Shown in pieces: positions 41,202 to 50,309 of a DNA stretch of 64,000 nt. The stretch spans positions 19,874 to 83,873 of the forward strand of contig JACRBM010000103.1 of the NCBI GenBank assembly GCA_016219275.1. The letters are read 5' to 3'. The DNA is from Chloroflexota bacterium (lineage in GTDB: Bacteria > Chloroflexota > Anaerolineae > UBA4142). The notes below the pieces were generated by a model that was given only the letters and a program-made list of their open reading frames with translations, searched no databases and was not told the DNA's origin. The translations under genes were made by a program, and so were the position numbers. How positions within the stretch are numbered: the stretch's first letter is position 1; each line of letters begins with the position of its first letter.

Positions 41202-42671
41202 ATGGCAAAGAAACTCGATCGCACGGGCGATGTAGACATCAATCGCAAAGAACGTTTGAAAATTCCGCGCCAATCCGTGCCAAAGCAAAAGCCGGATGTG
41301 CGCGTCCATAATTTTGACGAAGTATACCTGGGTTTTAACGAAGAGACCGCCCAGACCGAAGCGTCGCGCTGTTTGCAATGTCCGGAGGAATCCGGTTGCA
41401 AGCTCGGCTGTCCGTTGCACAACGATATTCCGCGCGCCATGTGGCACATCTCGCGCGGCGAATTTTTGCAAGCCGCCGAGGTCTATCGCGAAACGAGCAA
41501 CCTGCCGGAAATTTGCGGTCGCGTGTGCCCACAAGAAAAATTGTGCCAGGGTTCGTGCGTCGTCGGCAAACGCGATTATCCGGTCTTTCTCGGCAAGCTC
41601 GAATACTTTGTCTCGGATTATCAACGCCGCACGACCGGCATCCCCAAGCCCAAACTCGCGCCGCCGACCGGCAAACGTGTCGCCGTCGTCGGCTCCGGTC
41701 CCGCGGGTCTCGCGGTCGCGGAAGAATTGATCAAGCGCGGTCACGCGGTCACGATCTTTGAGATTCTGCCGTTCCCCGGCGGCGTGATGGTGTACGGCAT
41801 TCCCAGTTTCAAACTCGCCAAGCAAGTCATCGCCGATAAATGCAAATTCCTCGAAGAACTCGGCATCGAGTTCAAGTGCAACACGACCATCGGCAAAGAC
41901 AAGACGGTGGACGATTTATTCAAGGAAGGTTACGGCGCAGTGTTCCTCGGCACCGGCGCGTGGACGCCGACGAAACTCAATTTGCCCGGCGAAGACCTCC
42001 AGGGCATTTACATGGCGACCGAGTATCTCGTGCGCGGCAACTTGCCGCCGGACTATTTGCCGGATGGAATGCAGGAACGCCCCGAATCTGGCAAGCACAT
42101 CGCGATCATCGGCGGCGGTGACACCGCGATGGACTGTGTGCGGACGGCGCGCCGTCTGCAAATCCAGTCGGGTATCACCGATGGCACGGTCGTGGACTAT
42201 TATCGCCGCACCGAAAAAGAAATGCCAGGCAAGGCGGAAGAACGCACGAACGCGAATGAAGAAGGCATCCAGTTCGAATTCCTGGTCGCGCCGGTGCGCT
42301 TCATCGGCGACGAGTTGGGGCACGTGCGCCAGATGGAATTGATTCGCATGACGCTCGGAGAACCGGACGCGTCCGGTCGCCGCCGCCCCATCGAAGTCAA
42401 GGATTCGAATTTTATTGTGGATGCGGACAATGTGATTTGCGCGCTCGGCTACAACCAGGATCGCTTGATCGAAAAAACGACGCCGGGTCTCAAGGTGGAC
42501 AAGTGGGGTTGCTTCATCGCGGATAAGCAAACGGGCGCGACGAGCAAGCCAGGCGTTTACGCCGGCGGTGATGCGGTGACCGGCGCAGACTTGGTCGTCA
42601 CCGCGATGGTTGCCGGGCGTCGCGCGGCGCTCGCGATAGATCAGTACTTGCGCGACCTTGGAAAGAATTAG
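41202..42671 (+). CDS. GltD-like NADPH-dependent flavoprotein oxidoreductase
   Basis: A 489-aa homologue of the glutamate synthase small subunit. The N-terminal Fe-S region (C-L-Q-C-P-E-E-S-G-C-K-L-G-C-P and C-G-R-V-C-P-Q-E-K-L-C-Q-G-S-C), the FAD motif V-A-V-V-G-S-G-P-A-G-L and the NADPH motif I-I-G-G-G-D-T-A-M-D are all present. No GltB large subunit is adjacent, so it could supply electrons to another acceptor, as NfnB-type and orphan GltD proteins do. A GGGGGAGAG site precedes the ATG. Confidence 0.88.
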   Translation: MAKKLDRTGDVDINRKERLKIPRQSVPKQKPDVRVHNFDEVYLGFNEETAQTEASRCLQCPEESGCKLGCPLHNDIPRAMWHISRGEFLQAAEVYRETSNLPEICGRVCPQEKLCQGSCVVGKRDYPVFLGKLEYFVSDYQRRTTGIPKPKLAPPTGKRVAVVGSGPAGLAVAEELIKRGHAVTIFEILPFPGGVMVYGIPSFKLAKQVIADKCKFLEELGIEFKCNTTIGKDKTVDDLFKEGYGAVFLGTGAWTPTKLNLPGEDLQGIYMATEYLVRGNLPPDYLPDGMQERPESGKHIAIIGGGDTAMDCVRTARRLQIQSGITDGTVVDYYRRTEKEMPGKAEERTNANEEGIQFEFLVAPVRFIGDELGHVRQMELIRMTLGEPDASGRRRPIEVKDSNFIVDADNVICALGYNQDRLIEKTTPGLKVDKWGCFIADKQTGATSKPGVYAGGDAVTGADLVVTAMVAGRRAALAIDQYLRDLGKN

Positions 42672-42753
42672 TTTCCGGTTTGATTGGCGCGGTAGGGAAC
42701 GCTCGCCAGAGCGTTCTACAATTTGGCAAAACGACAACCGTGTGGAGAAATGC

Positions 42754-42782
42754 ACGAGGGATTGGATAATCCCTCGTTTTTT
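42754..42782 (+). terminator. rho-independent terminator after the GltD-like gene
   Basis: ACGAGGGATT/AATCCCTCGT with a GGAT loop, followed by a run of six Ts. Confidence 0.85.
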
Positions 42783-42833
42783 ATGCTCGCAAAACTGTGC
42801 TATACTCATCACAGGTGGATCTGATTAGCACTC

Positions 42834-42925
42834 TGTCATTTCGAGCGGCGAATTGTGCCGCGAGAAATCTCTCTATGTGCTATCGCGCGGATTTCTCCTC
42901 GCGAAAATCGCTCGTCGAAATGACA
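42834..42925. repeat. MITE-like palindromic repeat of about 92 bp
   Basis: TGTCATTTCGA at the left and its exact complement TCGAAATGACA at the right bracket internal complementary segments (GAGAAATC / GATTTCTC). It lies in the gap of about 300 bases before the alanine-dehydrogenase-like gene, which otherwise holds only the upstream terminator and a possible TATACT -10 box at 42801. Confidence 0.7.
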
Positions 42926-42975
42926 CTCTGCAGTTGCTCACAGACTGGATTCTTGACGCAAAGGCGAGGCGAAAC

Positions 42976-44082
42976 ATGAACTTTGGTATTCCAAAAGAAG
43001 TACGCGAACTGGAAAATCGGGTCGGTTTGACGCCGGCGGGTGTGCACGCGTTGATCGAAGAAGGACACACCGTGTTTGTCGAACGCGGCGCGGGCGCGAG
43101 CGCGGGATTTACCGAAGAAAATTATCGCAACGTGGGCGCGACCGTGGTCTATTCGGCAGAAGAGGCGTATGGTCGCGCGGAGGTGGTTGCCAAAGTCACG
43201 CGGCTCGCCTCGAACGAATACAAATATCTACGACCAGGGCAAACGATTCTGTCGTTCACCCATCTCGCGGTTGCTTCGCGCGATTTGCTCGATGCCCTGC
43301 GCGACAATGCGATGACGGCGATTGCGTACGAGATGATCCAAAACGCGGACGGCTCATTGCCGGTGCTGTTGCCATCGAGCGAAATTGCCGGTCGTCTCGC
43401 GCCGATGGTTGCGAGTGAGGCGCTTTCCAGTACGCGCGGCGGTCGCGGCATTTTGTTGAGCGGCGTGCCGGGCGTGCCGCCGGCGGCGGTCGTCATCCTG
43501 GGTGCGGGCGTCATCGGGATGAATGCGGCGCGCGCGTTCCTGGGTCTGGGCGCACAAGTCACGTTGCTCGATCGCGACTTTGCAAAACTGCAACGGCTCG
43601 ACGAAATGTTTGACGGGCGCGTGACGACGCTTGTTGCCACCGCGTACAACTTGAATCGCGTGATCGAATTTGCCGACGTGCTCGTCGGCGCGGTGCTCGT
43701 ACCAGGGCAACGCGCGCCGATGCTCGTGACGCGCGAGATGGTCAAACGCATGCGCGCGCGCGCGGTCATCATTGATTTTTCGATTGACCAGGGCGGTTGC
43801 GTCGAGACGAGTCGCCCGACGACACATCGCGATCCAACTTTTGTCGCGGAAGGCGTGATTCACTATTGCGTGCCGAACGTGCTCGCGCGCGTCGCACGCT
43901 CGGCGAGCCACGCGATTGTCAACGTGTCCGTGCCGTTCCTGCGCGAGATTGGCGCGCTCGGCGTGGAGGGCGCGATTCGCGCGAATGATGCGTTGGCGCG
44001 CGGCGTCAACGTGTGGCAAGGCAAACTCGTCAATGCCCAGGTCGCGCAGGCGCTCGGCGTCGAAGCCGAAGGCACGATTTAA
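42976..44082 (+). CDS. alanine dehydrogenase-like NAD(P)-binding protein
   Basis: A 368-aa member of the AlaDH/PNT family. The N-terminal G-I-P-K-E-V-x-x-x-E-N-R-V-x-L-T-P-A-G-V, His96 in F-T-H-L-A, G-A-G-V-I-G in the Rossmann domain, and S-I-D-Q-G-G-C-V-E-T-S-R-P-T-T all fit alanine dehydrogenase. At the position of the substrate-binding Lys75 there is Thr, with Arg next to it. The enzyme may therefore be altered or have another substrate. It is followed nine bases later by an AcuB-like gene. Confidence 0.78.
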   Translation: MNFGIPKEVRELENRVGLTPAGVHALIEEGHTVFVERGAGASAGFTEENYRNVGATVVYSAEEAYGRAEVVAKVTRLASNEYKYLRPGQTILSFTHLAVASRDLLDALRDNAMTAIAYEMIQNADGSLPVLLPSSEIAGRLAPMVASEALSSTRGGRGILLSGVPGVPPAAVVILGAGVIGMNAARAFLGLGAQVTLLDRDFAKLQRLDEMFDGRVTTLVATAYNLNRVIEFADVLVGAVLVPGQRAPMLVTREMVKRMRARAVIIDFSIDQGGCVETSRPTTHRDPTFVAEGVIHYCVPNVLARVARSASHAIVNVSVPFLREIGALGVEGAIRANDALARGVNVWQGKLVNAQVAQALGVEAEGTI

Positions 44083-44091
44083 GGAGGCACG

Positions 44092-44532
44092 ATGGCGCAG
44101 ACTCCGACCGTCGAACAAATAATGACGTGCGACCCGGCGACGGTGTCGCCCGAAGAATCGTTGCGAACGGCGATTGACCGAATGCGCGAGCGCGGCTGCC
44201 GGCGTTTGCCGGTCGTGCAAGCCGGCAAAGTAGTCGGCGTGATTAGCGACCGCGATTTGCGGCGCGCGACGAATTCGCCGTTCGTAATGCAGGAACGTTG
44301 GTACAACGAATTTTTGTTAGACAAGATCACGGTGCGTGTGTGTATGAGCGCAGAGCCGGTCACGATCACGCCGCAAACGCGCATCGCGGACGCGGCGCGC
44401 ATCATGCGCGATCGCAAGATCGGCGGACTGCCGGTCGTCCAAGGCGAGCGTCTCGTCGGTATCGTGACCGAGACGGATTTGCTCAATTTTTTAATTCGGG
44501 TTTTGGAAGTGGATAATCATGTATCGAACTAA
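44092..44532 (+). CDS. AcuB-like CBS-domain pair protein
   Basis: A 146-aa protein of two CBS motifs that resembles Bacillus AcuB along its whole length (V-E-Q-I-M at the start, I-S-D-R-D-L-R-R-A after the first motif, I-V-T-E-T-D-L-L after the second). AcuB is encoded with AcuA in the acetoin-use operon and affects acetyl-CoA synthetase control. An AAGGAGG site precedes the ATG. It overlaps the next gene by 14 bases. Confidence 0.82.
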   Translation: MAQTPTVEQIMTCDPATVSPEESLRTAIDRMRERGCRRLPVVQAGKVVGVISDRDLRRATNSPFVMQERWYNEFLLDKITVRVCMSAEPVTITPQTRIADAARIMRDRKIGGLPVVQGERLVGIVTETDLLNFLIRVLEVDNHVSN

Positions 44533-45799
44533 ATCGGTCACCGCACAACAAGCGGTGCAAATGATCCAGTCGCATCACCGCGCCTACCTGGGCGGCGGTG
44601 CGGGTGTGCCGCATCGCTTGCTCGAAGCGCTCGTTGCGCGCGCCGGTGAATTGCGCGATGTTGAGATCGTGCACGTGTTGACGTTTGGCGCGGCGCCGCA
44701 CCTGAAACCGGAATACGCGGCGAGTTTTCACCATCGCGCGCTTTTCATCGGCGAGAACGCGCGCAAAGCGGTGCAAGAAGGTCGCGCCGATTTTATGCCG
44801 ATCTTTCTTTCCGAAATTCCGAACCTGTTTCGCGATGGCACGCTGCCGATTGATGTCGCGTTGATCATGGTCTCGCCGCCGGATGAACACGGCTTTTGTT
44901 CGTTCGGCGCGGAAGTGGGATGCACCAAGCCCGCCGCACAAGCCGCGAAAATCGTGATCGCCGAAGTGAATCGGCGTATGCCGCGCGTGCTCGGCGACTC
45001 GTTCATTCACATGAGCAAACTAAACTATGTCGTCGAAGTGGACTATCCATTGCCCGAAGCGTTGCAAGGCGGCACGACGCCGGTGCATCAACAAATCGGA
45101 AAACACATTGTGGATTTGATTCCTGACGGCGCGACGATGCAACTTGGCATCGGTTCGAGTCCCGATGCGGTGCTCGCACAGTTGGGCGACAAGCGCGACC
45201 TGGGTGTGCACTCGGAATTGTTTTCGGACGGTGTGATTGACCTGGTCGAGCGCGGCGTCATCACGAATGATAAGAAAAGTTTGCATCCGGGCAAGATCGT
45301 TTCCGGCTTTTTGTTCGGCTCGCAACGACTGTACGATTTCGCGCACGACAACGCGATGATCGAATTGCATCCCAGCGATTATGTGAACGATCCGTTCATC
45401 ATCGCGCAGAACGACAATATGATCTCGATCAACTCGGCGCTCGAAGTGGATTTGACCGGGCAAGTGTGCGCCGATTCGATCGGTCCGGCGATTTACAGCG
45501 GCATCGGCGGGCAAGTGGATTTTGTGCGCGGCGCGTCGCGTTCGCGCGGCGGCAAGCCGATCATCGCATTGCCAGCCACGGCAAAGGATGGTAAAATCTC
45601 GCGCATCGCGCTGCACCTCAAGCCCGGTTCCGGCGTTGTGACCTCGCGCGGAGACGTGCATTACATCGTCACCGAGTACGGCATCGCGTCGCTCTATGGC
45701 AAATCGGTGCGCGAGCGCGTGCAAGCGCTGATCGCGATTGCCGCGCCTCAATTCCGCGAGGAATTGGAACGCTACGCCAAGCAAAACAACTACCTGTGA
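44519..45799 (+). CDS. acetyl-CoA hydrolase/transferase family CoA-transferase
   Basis: A 426-aa CoA-transferase of the 4-hydroxybutyrate/acetate group. The G-G-A-G-V-P motif near the start, G-I-G-S-S-P-D-A-V and H-S-E-L-F-S-D-G (with the catalytic Glu that forms the CoA thioester) and G-G-Q-V-D-F-V-R-G-A are typical. It moves CoA between acetyl-CoA and another carboxylic acid. Its AcuA/AcuB-like neighbours suggest acetate or acetoin metabolism. Confidence 0.9.
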   Translation: MYRTKSVTAQQAVQMIQSHHRAYLGGGAGVPHRLLEALVARAGELRDVEIVHVLTFGAAPHLKPEYAASFHHRALFIGENARKAVQEGRADFMPIFLSEIPNLFRDGTLPIDVALIMVSPPDEHGFCSFGAEVGCTKPAAQAAKIVIAEVNRRMPRVLGDSFIHMSKLNYVVEVDYPLPEALQGGTTPVHQQIGKHIVDLIPDGATMQLGIGSSPDAVLAQLGDKRDLGVHSELFSDGVIDLVERGVITNDKKSLHPGKIVSGFLFGSQRLYDFAHDNAMIELHPSDYVNDPFIIAQNDNMISINSALEVDLTGQVCADSIGPAIYSGIGGQVDFVRGASRSRGGKPIIALPATAKDGKISRIALHLKPGSGVVTSRGDVHYIVTEYGIASLYGKSVRERVQALIAIAAPQFREELERYAKQNNYL

Positions 45800-45800
45800 T

Positions 45801-46490
45801 ATGAATTTTTCTTTTCCCTTCCTTTCACGCAAATCCAACGAACCGCGCGTGCATCATCTCGCCACCGCGCGCGGCGAGTTGACGATTGTGCCGGCGTGTT
45901 CGGTCGCGTTGCTCGACCAGTTGGGCATTGACGATGGACTGGGTTTTTTCTGGCACAATCGTCCCGACCGGCAACTCGACGCGTTGAAAAAAATCGCGGC
46001 GACGCCGGACGGTTGTGTGACAATCGCGCACAATGGCACAATGGTCGTCGGCTACGTGACGATTGGCGCGCCGGACCCGGACGTGCGATGGGGACGCGAT
46101 CAGATCAAGGGGCTGTACGAACTGGGCGGCATCGAAGTGAGTCGCAACTGGCGGCGTGCCGGGATTGGCGAAGCAGTTCTGGCGGCGACCTTTACCGATG
46201 ATTCGTACGCGGAGGCGATTGTGCTGGCGACCGGGTATCGGTGGTGCTGGGATTTTGAAGGGAGCGGCGTCAACCTCCGCGACTATCGCGACGCGTTGCA
46301 TCGGTTATTCCGCAAATTCGGTTTCGAATTTTTCGACACGGATGAACCGAACATCGCCTGGTATCCGGATAATGCGCTCGTCGCGCGCATCGGCACGCGT
46401 GCATCGCGCGAGTTGGTGGCGCAATTCAAAGCATTGCTGTTTGAAAGCGTCGGATCGGATTACTCGCTCGGCGAATTTGTCGGGCGGTAG
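45801..46490 (+). CDS. acuA: AcuA-like GNAT acetyltransferase
   Basis: A 229-aa acetyltransferase. The GNAT core L-G-G-I-E-V-S-R-N-W-R-R-A-G-I-G-E-A-V-L supplies the acetyl-CoA pyrophosphate loop. Similarity to Bacillus AcuA, which acetylates and inactivates acetyl-CoA synthetase, is seen along the protein (H-H at the start, P-D-P-x-x-R-W, W-x-W-D, I-G at the end). No acetyl-CoA synthetase gene is in the window. It starts one base after the CoA-transferase stop. Confidence 0.8.
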   Translation: MNFSFPFLSRKSNEPRVHHLATARGELTIVPACSVALLDQLGIDDGLGFFWHNRPDRQLDALKKIAATPDGCVTIAHNGTMVVGYVTIGAPDPDVRWGRDQIKGLYELGGIEVSRNWRRAGIGEAVLAATFTDDSYAEAIVLATGYRWCWDFEGSGVNLRDYRDALHRLFRKFGFEFFDTDEPNIAWYPDNALVARIGTRASRELVAQFKALLFESVGSDYSLGEFVGR

Positions 46491-46621
46491 AGACCTTGCG
46501 CCGCACGTCGCGGCGGCAATCCATGCGTGCCTCGTTCTTGCGTACTACGCGCGAGAACGGGTTTTTGTTTTTGCCTTTTGCCAAATCCTTTTAATTCTGG
46601 TAAAATGGCGCACGCACTTGA

Positions 46622-46705
46622 GGGGGCGTGTCGAAACTGGCAGACGAGCATGGCTTAGGACCATGTGGGCTTACACCCGTGAGAGTTCGAGTCTCTCCGT
46701 CCCCA
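46622..46705 (+). tRNA. tRNA-Leu (anticodon UAG)
   Basis: An 84-nt class II tRNA. The acceptor stem GGGGGCG/CGTCCCC has one G-U pair. The D arm carries the Leu-like ACTGGCAGACG. The anticodon stem is CATGG/CCATG with loop CTTAGGA, giving UAG. A variable arm (TGGGC...ACCCG) and the T arm with GTTCGAGTC follow, then discriminator A. CCA is not encoded. Confidence 0.93.
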
Positions 46706-46819
46706 TCGCTTATTTTCGATTTTGGATTTATGATTTTCGACGTGTAACGCCACTGAAATCCAGTGTCATGTGCACTATGGAATCAACCAGAGAAATCTTT
46801 TTTTTGAAGGACATACAGA

Positions 46820-48205
46820 GTGAAAGTAACCACAGAACGTCAAGCCGATTGCAACGCCGTCATCACCGTCGAGGTAGACGAAGAACAAATTGAACGCGCG
46901 ATGCGCTCTGCCGCGTCGCGCGTGTCGCGCATCCGCCCGATTCCCGGCTTTCGCCCCGGCAAAGCGCCGTACGCGCGCGTCGAGCGCATCGTCGGCAAAG
47001 AGTTGTTGCGCGACGAAGCGATTGACGAACTCGCGCAATCGCTGTACAAACAAGTCTTGCAAGATGAAAAGATTGACCCGTACGACACCGGCAAACTCGA
47101 CATCGCGCAAAAAGACCCGCTCGTTTTGAAATTTACCGTGCCCACGCGTCCCGTCGTCACGTTGGGCGATTATCGAACTTTGCATCTGACGCCGCAAACG
47201 CTGCAGGTGACCGATGTCGAAGTGAACGAGACGCTCGAACGCATTCGCCGCGAAAACGCCGAAATGACGCCGGTCACGCGTCCCGTCCAGCTGAACGATC
47301 TCGCGACGTTGAACATCAACGGCGGTTTGGAAGGCGGCGCGACGCTCGACCGTGAGGGTTTGCCGGTCGAAATTCTTAAGGAAGGCGGCGTCTTCCCCTG
47401 GCTCGAACAATTGGTCGGCGCGAACGCCGGCGAGACGCGCACGATCATGCACACTTTTACCGGCGATGAACCCAAAACCGCGACGTACACGGTGACCGTG
47501 GTAGATGTCAAAGAACCGCATCTGCCTGAATTGAACGACGACTTTGCCAAGTCGGTGAGTCAATTTGAAAACATGGAACAGTTGACGACCGCGATTCGCT
47601 CTCAACTGTACGCCGAGAAGGAACGCAAAGAGAACGAGCGCTTTGCCGATGAAGCGGTGGATGCGGTGGTCGCGCAGGCGACGATTGCTTTCCCTGCTTC
47701 GATGCTCGACGACGAAATCGGTCTCGAACTCGAACGTTCCAAAAGTTTGGCGCAACAACTTGGCTTGACCTGGGACAAGTATCTCGAACTTGCCGGCAAG
47801 AAAGAAGAAGAGATTCGTGAAGAAGCCAAACCACGCGCCGCGCGCCGTGTCAATCGGCTGCTCACGTTGATGCAAGTCGCCGAGATGGAAAAGATTGAAG
47901 CCACGCGCAAAGACGTGGACATGGAAATTGATCTGCGCGCAATGTACGCGCAACAGAATGGCGGCAATGCCGCGCAAACGCGTCGCGCGCTCTCGAACGC
48001 CGAATCGCGCCGCGACATCGAGTTCCAACTTAAACTAAGTAAGTCGGTTGCGTTCATCGCGTCATTGCTCAAGGGCGACCCGACGAGCGGCAAGATTCTC
48101 ACGCCGGAGATGGTGCGCGAAGAAGAACGCCGCGCGCGCGAGCAAGCCGCCGCGCAACCCGGTGCGCCGACGCCCGGTTTGATTATTCCAGGGCAGAATC
48201 AGTAG
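46820..48205 (+). CDS. tig: trigger factor
   Basis: A 461-aa ribosome-associated chaperone and peptidyl-prolyl isomerase. The ribosome-docking motif G-F-R-P-G-K-A-P is at about residues 43-50. A PPIase (FKBP-like) domain lies at about 165-245, then the long helical C-terminal domain. The start is a GTG with a GAAGG site. It is followed by clpP and clpX, the usual bacterial order tig-clpP-clpX. Confidence 0.93.
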   Translation: MKVTTERQADCNAVITVEVDEEQIERAMRSAASRVSRIRPIPGFRPGKAPYARVERIVGKELLRDEAIDELAQSLYKQVLQDEKIDPYDTGKLDIAQKDPLVLKFTVPTRPVVTLGDYRTLHLTPQTLQVTDVEVNETLERIRRENAEMTPVTRPVQLNDLATLNINGGLEGGATLDREGLPVEILKEGGVFPWLEQLVGANAGETRTIMHTFTGDEPKTATYTVTVVDVKEPHLPELNDDFAKSVSQFENMEQLTTAIRSQLYAEKERKENERFADEAVDAVVAQATIAFPASMLDDEIGLELERSKSLAQQLGLTWDKYLELAGKKEEEIREEAKPRAARRVNRLLTLMQVAEMEKIEATRKDVDMEIDLRAMYAQQNGGNAAQTRRALSNAESRRDIEFQLKLSKSVAFIASLLKGDPTSGKILTPEMVREEERRAREQAAAQPGAPTPGLIIPGQNQ

Positions 48206-48266
48206 ACAGTGTTCAGTGTTCAGTGTTCGGTGGACTGAATACTGCAAACTGAATACCGAACACTGT
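48206..48266. repeat. tandem CAGTGTT-type repeat with hairpin, tig-clpP gap
   Basis: Three CAGTGTT-like units in tandem on the left and complementary units on the right form a CAGTGTTCGGT/ACCGAACACTG stem. Confidence 0.7.
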
Positions 48267-48286
48267 CATTTCAACAAGGAGACTTG

Positions 48287-48919
48287 ATGAGCAACATTAG
48301 CATCCCGCGCAACGTGATCCCGATGGTTGTGGAAAGCACCGGTCGCGGCGAACGCGTGTTTGATATTTTCTCGCTACTGCTCAAGAACCGCATCGTGTTC
48401 TTGGGCACGCCGATTGACGACCACATTGCGAACCTGGTCGTCGCCCAACTCTTGTTCCTCGATAGCGAAAACCCCGAAGCCGAAATTCGGCTCTACATCA
48501 ACTGCCCCGGCGGTTCGATCACCGCCGGTCTCGCGATTCTCGACACGATGAACATCGTGAGCGCGCCGGTCTCGACGATCTGCGTCGGTCTCGCGGCGAG
48601 CATGGGCACGGTCCTGCTTTCCGGCGGCGCGAAGGGTCGCCGCTATGCGCTCCCCAATTCGACGATTCATATTCATCAACCCTGGGGCGGCGCACAAGGT
48701 CAAGCGGTGGATATCGAAATCGAAGCGCGTCGCATCATGCGCGAACGCGAACGCCTCAACGAAATGCTTTCGAGAAACACCGGTCAATCACTCGAACGCA
48801 TCATCCACGATACCGATCGCAACTATTACATGGATGCGAGCGAAGCCGTGACGTATGGGTTGATTGACGAAGTGCTGTTGAGCGCAAAGAAAGAACCGGC
48901 GGAGAAAAAAGTTCCATAA
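48287..48919 (+). CDS. clpP: ATP-dependent Clp protease proteolytic subunit with altered triad
   Basis: A 210-aa ClpP peptidase. Ser105 (G-L-A-A-S-M-G) and His130 (I-H-Q-P-W-G-G) of the triad are intact. At the third position, D-T-D-R-D in Bacillus ClpP is D-T-D-R-N here, so the catalytic Asp is Asn179 (codon AAC at 48821). Listeria ClpP1 has a similar Asn. Activity may be reduced or depend on a partner. An AAGGAG site precedes the ATG. Confidence 0.95.
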   Translation: MSNISIPRNVIPMVVESTGRGERVFDIFSLLLKNRIVFLGTPIDDHIANLVVAQLLFLDSENPEAEIRLYINCPGGSITAGLAILDTMNIVSAPVSTICVGLAASMGTVLLSGGAKGRRYALPNSTIHIHQPWGGAQGQAVDIEIEARRIMRERERLNEMLSRNTGQSLERIIHDTDRNYYMDASEAVTYGLIDEVLLSAKKEPAEKKVP

Positions 48920-48937
48920 GTTCCCCCTAGTTCCCTT

Positions 48938-48967
48938 AGTTCCCTTGCGATTGGTCGCAAGGGAACT
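48938..48967. repeat. 13-bp hairpin flanked by tandem short units, clpP-clpX gap
   Basis: AGTTCCCTTGCGA/TCGCAAGGGAACT with a TTGG loop. AGTTCCC-type units repeat on the left and GGAACTGA units on the right out to 48920-48988. Confidence 0.72.
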
Positions 48968-48995
48968 GAAGGAACTGAAGGAACTGGAAAAAGTG

Positions 48996-50276
48996 ATGCC
49001 CAATCTCCTTAAACGCGGCGAAGAGTACTGCTCGTTCTGTAGTCGCAGTTCCGATCAAGTCAATCGTTTGATCGCGGGACCGGAATCGGTGTTCATTTGC
49101 GACGAGTGCGTCGAACTGTGTCGTGAAATTCTCGAAGCCGAAAGCGCGATGCCAAAAGGCGAAACGGTTTCGATTTCCAGTTTGCCGCCCAAAGAGATTT
49201 ACAAACGGTTGAATCAATATGTCGTCGGGCAAGACCGCGCGAAAAAAGTGCTCTCGGTCGCGGTCTATAATCACTACAAGCGCACGCAAGGCGAAGCATC
49301 ACCCGACGAAATCGAATTGGGTAAGTCGAACATCCTCTTGATCGGACCGACCGGGTGCGGTAAAACATTGCTCGCGCAAACGTTGGCGAAAATCCTCGAC
49401 GTGCCGTTCTGCATCGCCGACGCGACGGCGCTGACCGAAGCCGGCTACGTCGGCGAAGATGTCGAGAACATTTTGCTCGCGTTGATACAAAACGCCGATT
49501 ACGATTTGCCGCGCGCGCAACGCGGCATCATCTACATTGACGAGATTGACAAGATCGCGCGCAAAGGCGGCGACAGCCCCTCGATTACGCGCGACGTGTC
49601 CGGCGAAGGCGTGCAACAGGCGCTACTCAAAATTCTCGAAGGCACGGTCGCGAATGTGCCGCCGCACGGCGGACGCAAACATCCCCAGCAAGAATTTTTG
49701 CAACTCGATACCACGAACATCTTGTTCATCTGCGGCGGCGCGTTTGAGGGCTTGGACAAGCTCATTCTGCGCCGCGTCGGCGAAAAGCGCGCGGTCGGTT
49801 TCAAGGGCGAGCGCGAACGCGCCGCACACGAATTGTCTTCGTCGGAATTGTTGCGCCTGGTTACAGCGGACGATTTGCTCGCGTTCGGGTTGATCCCGGA
49901 ATTCGTCGGACGGATGCCAGTCAGCGTCAGCGTTGACCCGCTCGACGAAGAGATGTTCATCAAAATCCTCACGGAGCCGAAGAATTCGATCGTCAAGCAA
50001 TTCCAAAAATTATTCGCGCTCGATCATGTGGAACTCGTCTTCACGGACGATGCGCTCTCCGCGGCGGCTTCCGAAGCGTTGCGCTTGCGGACTGGCGCGC
50101 GCGGCTTGCGCACGATCATCGAAGGCGTCCTGCTCGACGTGATGTACGAAATTCCCTCGCGGCGCGATGTACGCAAGTGCGTCATCACCGCGGAAACGAT
50201 CCGCCTTAAAACGAAACCGATCCTGCTGACGCAAAGTGAACACCCCGTAGATTGGCAGGAAGCGCAAACCGCCTAA
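48996..50276 (+). CDS. clpX: ATP-dependent Clp protease ATP-binding subunit
   Basis: A 426-aa AAA+ unfoldase that feeds proteins to ClpP. The N-terminal zinc-binding domain has Cys12, Cys15, Cys35 and Cys38. Walker A is G-P-T-G-C-G-K-T, Walker B is I-I-Y-I-D-E-I-D, and the pore and R-x-x-x-I-G-F-type loops fit ClpX. The chosen ATG agrees with the family start; in-frame sequence upstream is just the repeat. Confidence 0.95.
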   Translation: MPNLLKRGEEYCSFCSRSSDQVNRLIAGPESVFICDECVELCREILEAESAMPKGETVSISSLPPKEIYKRLNQYVVGQDRAKKVLSVAVYNHYKRTQGEASPDEIELGKSNILLIGPTGCGKTLLAQTLAKILDVPFCIADATALTEAGYVGEDVENILLALIQNADYDLPRAQRGIIYIDEIDKIARKGGDSPSITRDVSGEGVQQALLKILEGTVANVPPHGGRKHPQQEFLQLDTTNILFICGGAFEGLDKLILRRVGEKRAVGFKGERERAAHELSSSELLRLVTADDLLAFGLIPEFVGRMPVSVSVDPLDEEMFIKILTEPKNSIVKQFQKLFALDHVELVFTDDALSAAASEALRLRTGARGLRTIIEGVLLDVMYEIPSRRDVRKCVITAETIRLKTKPILLTQSEHPVDWQEAQTA

Positions 50277-50309
50277 CCGCGCGATTCGGATTTTTGCACT
50301 GGAGCATCT

